From Mesostigma viride (taxonomy: Eukaryota; Streptophyta; Mesostigmatophyceae; Mesostigmatales; Mesostigmataceae), in contig RPFO01000022.1 of the NCBI GenBank assembly GCA_009746045.1, positions 4,181,094 to 4,245,093 on the forward strand: a stretch of 64,000 bases of DNA, given 5' to 3'. Positions 50,318-62,400 of this stretch are shown piece by piece. Position numbers and translations under genes: made by a program. The notes under the pieces are model-generated. The model saw only the letters and a list, made by a program, of their open reading frames with translations. It made no database searches and had not been told where the DNA came from. Positions within the stretch are counted from its first letter, which is position 1. Each line of letters starts with the position of its first letter.

Positions 50318-53300
50318 ATGTGTGTGCAGTTGCCCCTTGCGTGCGCGGTGTATGTACGTGTGTGTGCAGCCGCCCCGTGGTTGCGCGGTGTATGTACATG
50401 TGTGTGCAGTTGCCCCTTGCGTGCGCGGTGTATGTACGTGTGTGTGCAGCCGCCCCTTGCGTGCGCGGTGTAGGTACGTGTGTGTGCAGCCGCCCCAAGC
50501 GTGCGCGGTGTGTGTACATGTGTGTGCAGTTGCCCCTTGCGTGCGCGGTGTGTGTACGTGTGTGTGCAGCCGCCCCTTGCGTGCGCGGTGGATGTACGTG
50601 TGTGTGCATGCCGGCAATTGCGTGCATGGTGTGTGTACGTGTGTGTGCAGCCGCCCCTTGCGTGCGCGGTGTGTGTACGTGTGTGTGCACTCGCCCCTTG
50701 CGTGCGCGGTGGATGTACATGTGTGTGCAGCCGCCCCTTGCGTGCATGGTGTATGTACATGTGTGTGCAGCCGCCCCTTGCGTGCGCGGTGGATGTACAT
50801 GTGTGTGCAGCCGAACCTTGCGTGCATGGTGTGTGTACCTGTGCGTGAAGTCGCTCCTTGCGTGCATGGTGTGTGTACGTGTGTGTGCAGCCGCCCCTTG
50901 CGTGCATGGTGTATGTACATGTGAGTGCCGTTGCCCCTTGCGTGCGCGGTGTATGTACGTGTGTGTGCAGCCGTCCCTTAATTGCGTGCGCGGTGTGTGT
51001 ACGTGTGTGTGCACTCGCCCCTTGCGTGCGCGGTGTATGTACGTGTGTGCAGCCGCCCCTTGCGTGCGCGGTGTATGCCAGTGTGTGTGCATGCCGGCCC
51101 TTGCGTGCAAGGTGTGTGTAAGTGTGTGTGCAGCCCCTTGCGTGCATGGTGTATGTACGTGTGTGTGCAGCTCACCCTTGCGTGCGCGGTGTGTGTACGT
51201 GTGTGTGCAGCCGCCCCGTGGTTGCGCGGTGTATGTACATGTGTGTGCAGTTGCCCCTTGCGTGCGCGGTGTATGTACGTGTGTGTGCAGCCGCCCCTTG
51301 CGTGCGCGGTGTAGGTACGTGTGTGTGCAGCCGCCCCAAGCGTGCGCGGTGTGTGTACATGTGTGTGCAGTTGCCCCTTGCGTGCGCGGTGTATGTACGT
51401 GTGTGTGCAGCCGCCCCGTGGTTGCGCGGTGTATGTACATGTGTGTGCAGTTGCCCCTTGCGTGCGCGGTGTATGTACGTGTGTGTGCAGCCGCCCCTTG
51501 CGTGCGCGGTGTAGGTACGTGTGTGTGCAGCCGCCCCAAGCGTGCGCGGTGTGTGTACATGTGTGTGCAGTTGCCCCTTGCGTGCGCGGTGTGTGTACGT
51601 GTGTGTGCAGCCGCCCCTTGCGTGCGCGGTGGATGTACGTGTGTGTGCAGTTGCCCCTTGCGTGCGCGGTGGATGTACGTGTGTGTGCAGCCGGCCCTTG
51701 CGTGCGCGGTGTGTGTACATGTGAGTGCAGCTGCCCCAAGCGTGCGCGGTGTGTGTACATGTGTGTGCAGTTGCCCCTTGCGTGCGCGGTGGATGTACGT
51801 GTGTGTGCAGCCGCCCCTTGCGTGCGCGGTGTAGGTACGTGTGTGTGCAGCCGCCCCAAGCGTGCGCGGTGTGTGTACGTGTGTGTGCAGTTGCCCCTTC
51901 CGTGCGCGGTGTGTGTACATGTGTGTGCAGTTGCCCCTTGCGTGCGCGGTGTATGTACATGTGTGTGCAGTTGCCCCTTGCGTGCGCGGTGTATGTACGT
52001 GTGTGTGCAGCCGCCCCTTGCGTGCGCGGTGTAGGTACGTGTGTGTGCAGCCGCCCCAAGCGTGCGCGGTGTGTGTACATGTGTGTGCAGTTGCCCCTTG
52101 CGTGCGCGGTGTGTGTACGTGTGTGTGCAGCCGCCCCTTGCGTGCGCGGTGGATGTACGTGTGTGTGCAGTTGCCCCTTGCGTGCGCGGTGGATGTACGT
52201 GTGTGTGCAGCCGCCCCTTGCGTGCGCGGTGTGTGTACATGTGAGTGCAGCTGCCCCAAGCGTGCGCGGTGTGTGTACATGTGTGTGCAGTTGCCCCTTG
52301 CGTGCGCGGTGGATGTACGTGTGTGTGCAGCCGCCCCTTGCGTGCGCGGTGTAGGTACGTGTGTGTGCAGCCGCCCCAAGCGTGCGCGGTGTGTGTACGT
52401 GTGTGTGCAGTTGCCCCTTGCGTGCGCGGTGTGTGTACATGTGTGTGCAGTTGCCCCTTGCGTGCGCGGTGTATGTACGTGTGTGTGCAGCCGGCCCTTG
52501 CGTGCGCGGTGTGTGTACATGTGAGTGCAGCTGCCCCAAGCGTGCGCGGTGTGTGTACATGTGTGTGCAGTTGCCCCTTGCGTGCGCGGTGGATGTACGT
52601 GTGTGTGCATGCCGGCAATTGCGTGCATGGTGTGTGTACGTGTGTGTGCAGCCGCCCCTTGCGTGCGCGGTGTGTGTACGTGTGTGTGCAGCCGGCCCTT
52701 GCGTGCGCGGTGTGTGTACATGTGAGTGCAGCTGCCCCAAGCGTGCGCGGTGTGTGTACGTGTGTGTGCAGCCGGCCCTTGCGTGCGCGGTGGATGTACA
52801 TGTGTGTGCAGTCGCCCCTTGCGTGCGCGGTGTGTGTACATGTGTGTGCAGCAGCCCCTTGCGTGCGCGGTGTATGTACGTGTGTGTGCAGCCGCCCCTT
52901 GCGTGCTTTGTGTGTGTACATGTGTGTGCATCCTTGTCCTTGCGTGCATGGTGTATGTACATGTGTGTGCAGCCGGCCCTTGCGTGCGCGGTGGATGTAC
53001 ATGTGCGGGCAGTTGCCCCTTGCGTGCGCGGTGTATGTACGTGTGTGTGCAGCCGTCCCTTGCGTGCGCGGTGTATGTACGTGTGTGTGCAGCCGCCCCT
53101 TGCGTGCATGGTGAGTGTAAGTGTGTGTGCAGCAGCCCCTTGCGTGCGCAGTGTATGTACGTGTGTGTGCAGCCGCCCCTTGCGTGCGCGGTGTGTGTAT
53201 ACTGTGTGTGCATGCCGGCCCTTGCGTGCATGGTGTGTGTACGTGTGTGTGCAGCCGCCCCTTACATGGGCGGTGTATGTACGTGTGTGTGCATGCCGGC

Positions 53301-56300
53301 CCTTGCGTGCGCGGTGTATGTACGTGTTAATGCAGCCGCCCCTTGCGTGCGCAGTGTATGTCCATGTGTGGGCAGTTTCCCCTTGCGTGCGCGGTGTATG
53401 TACGTGTGTGTGCAGCCGGCCCTTGCGTGCGCGGTGTGTGTACATGTGTGTGCAGTTGCCCCTTGCGTGCGCGGTGTATGTAAGTGTGTGTGCAGCCGGC
53501 CCTTGCGTGCGCGGTGTGTGTACATGTGAGTGCAGCTGCCCCAAGCGTGCGCGGTGTGTGTACATGTGTGTGCAGTTGCCCCTTGCGTGCGCGGTGGATG
53601 TACGTGTGTGTGCATGCCGGCAATTGCGTGCATGGTGTGTGTACGTGTGTGTGCAGCCGCCCCTTGCGTGCGCGGTGTATGCCAGTGTGTGTGCATGCCG
53701 GCCCTTGCGTGCAAGGTGTGTGTAAGTGTGTGTGCAGCCCCTTGCGTGCATGGTGTATGTACGTGTGTGTGCAGCTGCCCCTTGCGTGCGCGGTGTGTGT
53801 ACGTGTGTGTGCAGCCGCCCCGTGGTTGCGCGGTGTATGTACATGTGTGTGCAGTTGCCCCTTGCGTGCGCGGTGTATGTACGTGTGTGTGCAGCCGCCC
53901 CTTGCGTGCGCGGTGTAGGTACGTGTGTGTGCAGCCGCCCCAAGCGTGCGCGGTGTGTGTACATGTGTGTGCAGTTGCCCCTTGCGTGCGCGGTGTATGT
54001 ACGTGTGTGTGCAGCCGCCCCGTGGTTGCGCGGTGTATGTACATGTGTGTGCAGTTGCCCCTTGCGTGCGCGGTGTATGTACGTGTGTGTGCAGCCGCCC
54101 CTTGCGTGCGCGGTGTAGGTACGTGTGTGTGCAGCCGCCCCAAGCGTGCGCGGTGTGTGTACATGTGTGTGCAGTTGCCCCTTGCGTGCGCGGTGTGTGT
54201 ACGTGTGTGTGCAGCCGCCCCTTGCGTGCGCGGTGGATGTACGTGTGTGTGCATGCCGGCAATTGCGTGCATGGTGTGTGTACGTGTGTGTGCAGCCGCC
54301 CCTTGCGTGCGCGGTGTGTGTACGTGTGTGTGCACTCGCCCCTTGCGTGCGCGGTGGATGTACATGTGTGTGCAGCCGCCCCTTGCGTGCATGGTGTATG
54401 TACATGTGTGTGCAGCCGCCCCTTGCGTGCGCGGTGGATGTACATGTGTGTGCAGCCGAACCTTGCGTGCATGGTGTGTGTACCTGTGCGTGAAGTCGCT
54501 CCTTGCGTGCATGGTGTGTGTACGTGTGTGTGCAGCCGCCCCTTGCGTGCATGGTGTATGTACATGTGAGTGCCGTTGCCCCTTGCGTGCGCGGTGTATG
54601 TACGTGTGTGTGCAGCCGTCCCTTAATTGCGTGCGCGGTGTGTGTACGTGTGTGTGCACTCGCCCCTTGCGTGCGCGGTGTATGTACGTGTGTGCAGCCG
54701 CCCCTTGCGTGCGCGGTGTATGCCAGTGTGTGTGCATGCCGGCCCTTGCGTGCAAGGTGTGTGTAAGTGTGTGTGCAGCCCCTTGCGTGCATGGTGTATG
54801 TACGTGTGTGTGCAGCTCACCCTTGCGTGCGCGGTGTGTGTACGTGTGTGTGCAGCCGCCCCGTGGTTGCGCGGTGTATGTACATGTGTGTGCAGTTGCC
54901 CCTTGCGTGCGCGGTGTATGTACGTGTGTGTGCAGCCGCCCCTTGCGTGCGCGGTGTAGGTACGTGTGTGTGCAGCCGCCCCAAGCGTGCGCGGTGTGTG
55001 TACATGTGTGTGCAGTTGCCCCTTGCGTGCGCGGTGTATGTACGTGTGTGTGCAGCCGCCCCGTGGTTGCGCGGTGTATGTACATGTGTGTGCAGTTGCC
55101 CCTTGCGTGCGCGGTGTATGTACGTGTGTGTGCAGCCGCCCCTTGCGTGCGCGGTGTAGGTACGTGTGTGTGCAGCCGCCCCAAGCGTGCGCGGTGTGTG
55201 TACATGTGTGTGCAGTTGCCCCTTGCGTGCGCGGTGTGTGTACGTGTGTGTGCAGCCGCCCCTTGCGTGCGCGGTGGATGTACGTGTGTGTGCAGTTGCC
55301 CCTTGCGTGCGCGGTGGATGTACGTGTGTGTGCAGCCGGCCCTTGCGTGCGCGGTGTGTGTACATGTGAGTGCAGCTGCCCCAAGCGTGCGCGGTGTGTG
55401 TACATGTGTGTGCAGTTGCCCCTTGCGTGCGCGGTGGATGTACGTGTGTGTGCAGCCGCCCCTTGCGTGCGCGGTGTAGGTACGTGTGTGTGCAGCCGCC
55501 CCAAGCGTGCGCGGTGTGTGTACGTGTGTGTGCAGTTGCCCCTTCCGTGCGCGGTGTGTGTACATGTGTGTGCAGTTGCCCCTTGCGTGCGCGGTGTATG
55601 TACATGTGTGTGCAGTTGCCCCTTGCGTGCGCGGTGTATGTACGTGTGTGTGCAGCCGCCCCTTGCGTGCGCGGTGTAGGTACGTGTGTGTGCAGCCGCC
55701 CCAAGCGTGCGCGGTGTGTGTACATGTGTGTGCAGTTGCCCCTTGCGTGCGCGGTGTGTGTACGTGTGTGTGCAGCCGCCCCTTGCGTGCGCGGTGGATG
55801 TACGTGTGTGTGCAGTTGCCCCTTGCGTGCGCGGTGGATGTACGTGTGTGTGCAGCCGCCCCTTGCGTGCGCGGTGTGTGTACATGTGAGTGCAGCTGCC
55901 CCAAGCGTGCGCGGTGTGTGTACATGTGTGTGCAGTTGCCCCTTGCGTGCGCGGTGGATGTACGTGTGTGTGCAGCCGCCCCTTGCGTGCGCGGTGTAGG
56001 TACGTGTGTGTGCAGCCGCCCCAAGCGTGCGCGGTGTGTGTACGTGTGTGTGCAGTTGCCCCTTGCGTGCGCGGTGTGTGTACATGTGTGTGCAGTTGCC
56101 CCTTGCGTGCGCGGTGTATGTACGTGTGTGTGCAGCCGGCCCTTGCGTGCGCGGTGTGTGTACATGTGAGTGCAGCTGCCCCAAGCGTGCGCGGTGTGTG
56201 TACATGTGTGTGCAGTTGCCCCTTGCGTGCGCGGTGGATGTACGTGTGTGTGCATGCCGGCAATTGCGTGCATGGTGTGTGTACGTGTGTGTGCAGCCGC

Positions 56301-57396
56301 CCCTTGCGTGCGCGGTGTGTGTACGTGTGTGTGCAGCCGGCCCTTGCGTGCGCGGTGTGTGTACATGTGAGTGCAGCTGCCCCAAGCGTGCGCGGTGTGT
56401 GTACGTGTGTGTGCAGCCGGCCCTTGCGTGCGCGGTGGATGTACATGTGTGTGCAGTCGCCCCTTGCGTGCGCGGTGTGTGTACATGTGTGTGCAGCAGC
56501 CCCTTGCGTGCGCGGTGTATGTACGTGTGTGTGCAGCCGCCCCTTGCGTGCTTTGTGTGTGTACATGTGTGTGCATCCTTGTCCTTGCGTGCATGGTGTA
56601 TGTACATGTGTGTGCAGCCGGCCCTTGCGTGCGCGGTGGATGTACATGTGCGGGCAGTTGCCCCTTGCGTGCGCGGTGTATGTACGTGTGTGTGCAGCCG
56701 TCCCTTGCGTGCGCGGTGTATGTACGTGTGTGTGCAGCCGCCCCTTGCGTGCATGGTGAGTGTAAGTGTGTGTGCAGCAGCCCCTTGCGTGCGCAGTGTA
56801 TGTACGTGTGTGTGCAGCCGCCCCTTGCGTGCGCGGTGTGTGTATACTGTGTGTGCATGCCGGCCCTTGCGTGCATGGTGTGTGTACGTGTGTGTGCAGC
56901 CGCCCCTTACATGGGCGGTGTATGTACGTGTGTGTGCATGCCGGCCCTTGCGTGCGCGGTGTATGTACGTGTTAATGCAGCCGCCCCTTGCGTGCGCAGT
57001 GTATGTCCATGTGTGGGCAGTTTCCCCTTGCGTGCGCGGTGTATGTACGTGTGTGTGCAGCCGGCCCTTGCGTGCGCGGTGTGTGTACATGTGTGTGCAG
57101 TTGCCCCTTGCGTGCGCGGTGTATGTAAGTGTGTGTGCAGCCGGCCCTTGCGTGCGCGGTGTGTGTACATGTGAGTGCAGCTGCCCCAAGCGTGCGCGGT
57201 GTGTGTACATGTGTGTGCAGTTGCCCCTTGCGTGCGCGGTGGATGTACGTGTGTGTGCATGCCGGCAATTGCGTGCATGGTGTGTGTACGTGTGTGTGCA
57301 GCCGCCCCTTGCGTGCGCGGTGTATGCCAGTGTGTGTGCAGCCGCCCCAAGCGTGCGCGGTGTGTGTACATGTGTGTGCAGTTGCCCCTTGCGTGC
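50318..57396. repeat. 40-bp GT-rich satellite, block 2, with 3,645-bp higher-order repeat
   Basis: The variant word CTTTGTGTGTGTACATG occurs at 49097, 52906, 56551 and 62529. Spacing 52906 to 56551 is 3,645 bp (91 monomers plus 5 bp), and long stretches between copies look identical. The first spacing is enlarged by Y (164 bp) and the last by X (2,014 bp) plus about 320 bp of extra monomers. Confidence 0.95.
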
Positions 57397-57945
57397 ATCC
57401 AATTGCTGCTTTAGTTCCATTGGAGTGAGGGGCTGCCAGAGAAACATGTTTATTACAAATGCGTGTTAGGCACACGTCCAAGCCATTAGCTAACCTAAGA
57501 ATCTGCAGTTTCTAAGCTAACTAGGCCACACAACAAGGGCCGAAACATCATACCAGTCATGAGGACCTGGGCCAGTCAAGAGGACCTGGGCTTTGTAACA
57601 TCCGTCTGGCAGCAAGGGTGGGTGGGTGGGAGCTGCAAAGAGGAGTGGTTGTTGCCCCGCCACAACCCTAAGTATCCACCGTCTACCTAGTCGTAGGTGG
57701 GGTGACGGACGCCAGCCCACTGACCAACAGGCCAGTGGCGCCGCGCCGTCCCCGGTCCACAGGACTGCCCCGGGTCCACAACACAAATTGGACCCGGTCC
57801 ACAGTACCGTCCCCGGTACCCCCCCCCCACAACACCGTACCCCCCCCCCTAGTACTGGCTACCTAGTCAGAAGTGTCTACTGCGGCCTCCCCTCCCCCTT
57901 TGAGACTTCCGCAGGTCATAGATAGAACGAGCGTGAGCTCACAAA
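57397..57945 (+). mobile_element. insertion X, internally deleted copy (549 bp)
   Basis: Starts ATCCAATTGCTGCTTTAGTT and ends GAGCGTGAGCTCACAAA. Compared with the full copy that follows, about 940 bp of the middle are replaced by a 27-nt segment (GTCTGGCAGC ... GGTGGG). Directly abuts the full copy head to tail. Confidence 0.8.
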
Positions 57946-59410
57946 ATCCAATTGCTGCTTTAGTTCCATTGGAGTGAGGGGCTGCCAGAGAAACATGTTT
58001 ATTACAAATGCGTGTTAGGCACACGTCCAAGCCATTAGCTAACCTAAGAATCTGCAGTTTCTAAGCTAACTAGGCCACACAACAAGGGCCGAAACATCAT
58101 ACCAGTCATGAGGACCTGGGCCAGTCAAGAGGACCTGGGCTTTGTAACATCCCGCACCCACTACCTGGCCACTTGGCCGCAAGCTGTCGTATGGCCCAGA
58201 CTTCTCGTCGCCCCCCTTGTCCCCTGCCGCTACCAGTGCTTCATTAACCAGGCGGCAATACAAGGGGGAAGCCAATAGTATCCCCGTAGGGACCCCCCCA
58301 CTGCGGGGGGGTTCTCACCCATGTGGGCACTGCCCTCGGCAGCCACCCCTGCAGGCTCGGCAATTCTTTGTACACCTTTCTTCACAGGCATAGCACCCCC
58401 GGCACCCCAATGACGCAGCTGCGTCTGGGATCCGCTATCGCCCCGCCCTAACATCCTTCCCCTTCCCCGATATGCACCGTCAGTCCCAACAACTCGTCCC
58501 CGCTTAAATTACGCGGCAACGACCCCGCCCTGGCCGCTGGCCGCCGGCCGCTGTCGCCTCGCTTGTCACGAGGAAATGTTAGGCTGTTTAGGGTGCTGCC
58601 CCCCCTGGCGCTGGGGCTGCAGCCACCCCGCTCCTATGCTGGCCTGGGGGCTCGATTCCCCCTTCTTCCCATGCTCGTATAGCGCGCTCATGCACTATTC
58701 TTGACGATATTCATTAACCAGGCCCAGCACATACGATACACAACGAACTTGCCTGCGGCGTATTCCCCCTCCGCCTGTAGCTGTTGCCACCCTAGCACCA
58801 CGACTGCCCCGCTTTAGTTGTCCGATCAAGAGTCACTCCCGCGTCTATCCAGACCCCTCCCGCGAGCCCGGGGTGGCGAGTACAACGCAGCAGAAATAAA
58901 ACAATCTGGCACTGGCAGCTACCGCCTGCACTTCGAACGGCAAGTTTCTTGGGGTGCTGCCGACCCCCGTCGCGCAGCCGTCATAACCTTAAATTATCCA
59001 GGCCCCCGAATGATAATTCGGAGGCCGGTAGCTGTGATTTACATTCGGCACCGCCATAGCAGTGCACACACGCCGTCAGTGGGCCGTCGACACAGCTGCA
59101 AAGAGGAGTGGTTGTTGCCCCGCCACAACCCTAAGTATCCACCGTCTACCTAGTCGTAGGTGGGGTGACGGACGCCAGCCCACTGACCAACAGGCCAGTG
59201 GCGCCGCGCCGTCCCCGGTCCACAGGACTGCCCCGGGTCCACAACACAAATTGGACCCGGTCCACAGTACCGTCCCCGGTACCCCCCCCCCCACAACACC
59301 GTACCCCCCCCCCCTAGTACTGGCTACCTAGTCAGAAGTGTCTACTGCGGCCTCCCCTCCCCCTTTGAGACTTCCGCAGGTCATAGATAGAACGAGCGTG
59401 AGCTCACAAA
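57946..59410 (+). mobile_element. insertion X, full copy (1,465 bp)
   Basis: Same ends as the deleted copy. Outside both copies the satellite continues without a gap or duplication (CTTGCGTGC | GCGGTGTGTG). The interior has no recognisable gene: a C-run/G-run hairpin near 58293-58312, a doublet GAGGACCTGGGC near 58109-58140, and GC-rich unique DNA. The 3' end has GAGC-GTGA-GCTC followed by ACAAA, a small hairpin that Y preserves with a different loop. Confidence 0.75.
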
Positions 59411-62400
59411 GCGGTGTGTGTACGTGTGTGTGCAGCCGCCCCTTGCGTGCGCGGTGGATGTACGTGTGTGTGCATGCCGGCAATTGCGTGCATGGTGTGT
59501 GTACGTGTGTGTGCAGCCGCCCCTTGCGTGCGCGGTGTATGCCAGTGTGTGTGCATGCCGGCCCTTGCGTGCAAGGTGTGTGTAAGTGTGTGTGCAGCCC
59601 CTTGCGTGCATGGTGTATGTACGTGTGTGTGCAGCTGCCCCTTGCGTGCGCGGTGTGTGTACGTGTGTGTGCAGCCGCCCCGTGGTTGCGCGGTGTATGT
59701 ACATGTGTGTGCAGTTGCCCCTTGCGTGCGCGGTGTATGTACGTGTGTGTGCAGCCGCCCCTTGCGTGCGCGGTGTAGGTACGTGTGTGTGCAGCCGCCC
59801 CAAGCGTGCGCGGTGTGTGTACATGTGTGTGCAGTTGCCCCTTGCGTGCGCGGTGTATGTACGTGTGTGTGCAGCCGCCCCGTGGTTGCGCGGTGTATGT
59901 ACATGTGTGTGCAGTTGCCCCTTGCGTGCGCGGTGTATGTACGTGTGTGTGCAGCCGCCCCTTGCGTGCGCGGTGTAGGTACGTGTGTGTGCAGCCGCCC
60001 CAAGCGTGCGCGGTGTGTGTACATGTGTGTGCAGTTGCCCCTTGCGTGCGCGGTGTGTGTACGTGTGTGTGCAGCCGCCCCTTGCGTGCGCGGTGGATGT
60101 ACGTGTGTGTGCATGCCGGCAATTGCGTGCATGGTGTGTGTACGTGTGTGTGCAGCCGCCCCTTGCGTGCGCGGTGTGTGTACGTGTGTGTGCACTCGCC
60201 CCTTGCGTGCGCGGTGGATGTACATGTGTGTGCAGCCGCCCCTTGCGTGCATGGTGTATGTACATGTGTGTGCAGCCGCCCCTTGCGTGCGCGGTGGATG
60301 TACATGTGTGTGCAGCCGAACCTTGCGTGCATGGTGTGTGTACCTGTGCGTGAAGTCGCTCCTTGCGTGCATGGTGTGTGTACGTGTGTGTGCAGCCGCC
60401 CCTTGCGTGCATGGTGTATGTACATGTGAGTGCCGTTGCCCCTTGCGTGCGCGGTGTATGTACGTGTGTGTGCAGCCGTCCCTTAATTGCGTGCGCGGTG
60501 TGTGTACGTGTGTGTGCACTCGCCCCTTGCGTGCGCGGTGTATGTACGTGTGTGCAGCCGCCCCTTGCGTGCGCGGTGTATGCCAGTGTGTGTGCATGCC
60601 GGCCCTTGCGTGCAAGGTGTGTGTAAGTGTGTGTGCAGCCCCTTGCGTGCATGGTGTATGTACGTGTGTGTGCAGCTCACCCTTGCGTGCGCGGTGTGTG
60701 TACGTGTGTGTGCAGTTGCCCCTTGCGTGCGCGGTGTATGTACGTGTGTGTGCAGCCGCCCCGTGGTTGCGCGGTGTATGTACATGTGTGTGCAGTTGCC
60801 CCTTGCGTGCGCGGTGTATGTACGTGTGTGTGCAGCCGCCCCTTGCGTGCGCGGTGTAGGTACGTGTGTGTGCAGCCGCCCCAAGCGTGCGCGGTGTGTG
60901 TACATGTGTGTGCAGTTGCCCCTTGCGTGCGCGGTGTGTGTACGTGTGTGTGCAGCCGCCCCTTACATGGGCGGTGTATGTACATGTGTGTGCAGTTGCC
61001 CCTTGCGTGCGCGGTGTATGTACGTGTGTGTGCAGCCGCCCCGTGGTTGCGCGGTGTATGTACATGTGTGTGCAGTTGCCCCTTGCGTGCGCGGTGTATG
61101 TACGTGTGTGTGCAGCCGCCCCTTGCGTGCGCGGTGTAGGTACGTGTGTGTGCAGCCGCCCCAAGCGTGCGCGGTGTGTGTACATGTGTGTGCAGTTGCC
61201 CCTTGCGTGCGCGGTGTGTGTACGTGTGTGTGCAGCCGCCCCTTGCGTGCGCGGTGGATGTACGTGTGTGTGCAGTTGCCCCTTGCGTGCGCGGTGGATG
61301 TACGTGTGTGTGCAGCCGGCCCTTGCGTGCGCGGTGTGTGTACATGTGAGTGCAGCTGCCCCAAGCGTGCGCGGTGTGTGTACATGTGTGTGCAGTTGCC
61401 CCTTGCGTGCGCGGTGGATGTACGTGTGTGTGCAGCCGCCCCTTGCGTGCGCGGTGTAGGTACGTGTGTGTGCAGCCGCCCAAGCGTGCGCGGTGTGTGT
61501 ACGTGTGTGTGCAGTTGCCCCTTCCGTGCGCGGTGTGTGTACATGTGTGTGCAGTTGCCCCTTGCGTGCGCGGTGTATGTACATGTGTGTGCAGTTGCCC
61601 CTTGCGTGCGCGGTGTAGGTACGTGTGTGTGCAGCCGCCCCTTGCGTGCGCGGTGTAGGTACGTGTGTGTGCAGCCGCCCCAAGCGTGCGCGGTGTGTGT
61701 ACATGTGTGTGCAGTTGCCCCTTGCGTGCGCGGTGTGTGTACGTGTGTGTGCAGCCGCCCCTTGCGTGCGCGGTGGATGTACGTGTGTGTGCAGTTGCCC
61801 CTTGCGTGCGCGGTGGATGTACGTGTGTGTGCAGCCGCCCCTTGCGTGCGCGGTGTGTGTACATGTGAGTGCAGCTGCCCCAAGCGTGCGCGGTGTGTGT
61901 ACATGTGTGTGCAGTTGCCCCTTGCGTGCGCGGTGGATGTACGTGTGTGTGCAGCCGCCCCTTGCGTGCGCGGTGTAGGTACGTGTGTGTGCAGCCGCCC
62001 CAAGCGTGCGCGGTGTGTGTACGTGTGTGTGCAGTTGCCCTTGCGTGCGCGGTGTGTGTACATGTGTGTGCAGTTGCCCCTTGCGTGCGCGGTGTATGTA
62101 CGTGTGTGTGCAGCCGGCCCTTGCGTGCGCGGTGTGTGTACATGTGAGTGCAGCTGCCCCAAGCGTGCGCGGTGTGTGTACATGTGTGTGCAGTTGCCCC
62201 TTGCGTGCGCGGTGGATGTACGTGTGTGTGCATGCCGGCAATTGCGTGCATGGTGTGTGTACGTGTGTGTGCAGCCGCCCCTTGCGTGCGCGGTGTGTGT
62301 ACGTGTGTGTGCAGCCGGCCCTTGCGTGCGCGGTGTGTGTACATGTGAGTGCAGCTGCCCCAAGCGTGCGCGGTGTGTGTACGTGTGTGTGCAGCCGGCC

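Noticed and set aside
57397-59410. Canonical Helitron
   Set aside because: Ends are not TC...CTRR and the insertion points are not A|T. Only the lack of target duplication and a 3' hairpin agree, so it is left as a hypothesis.
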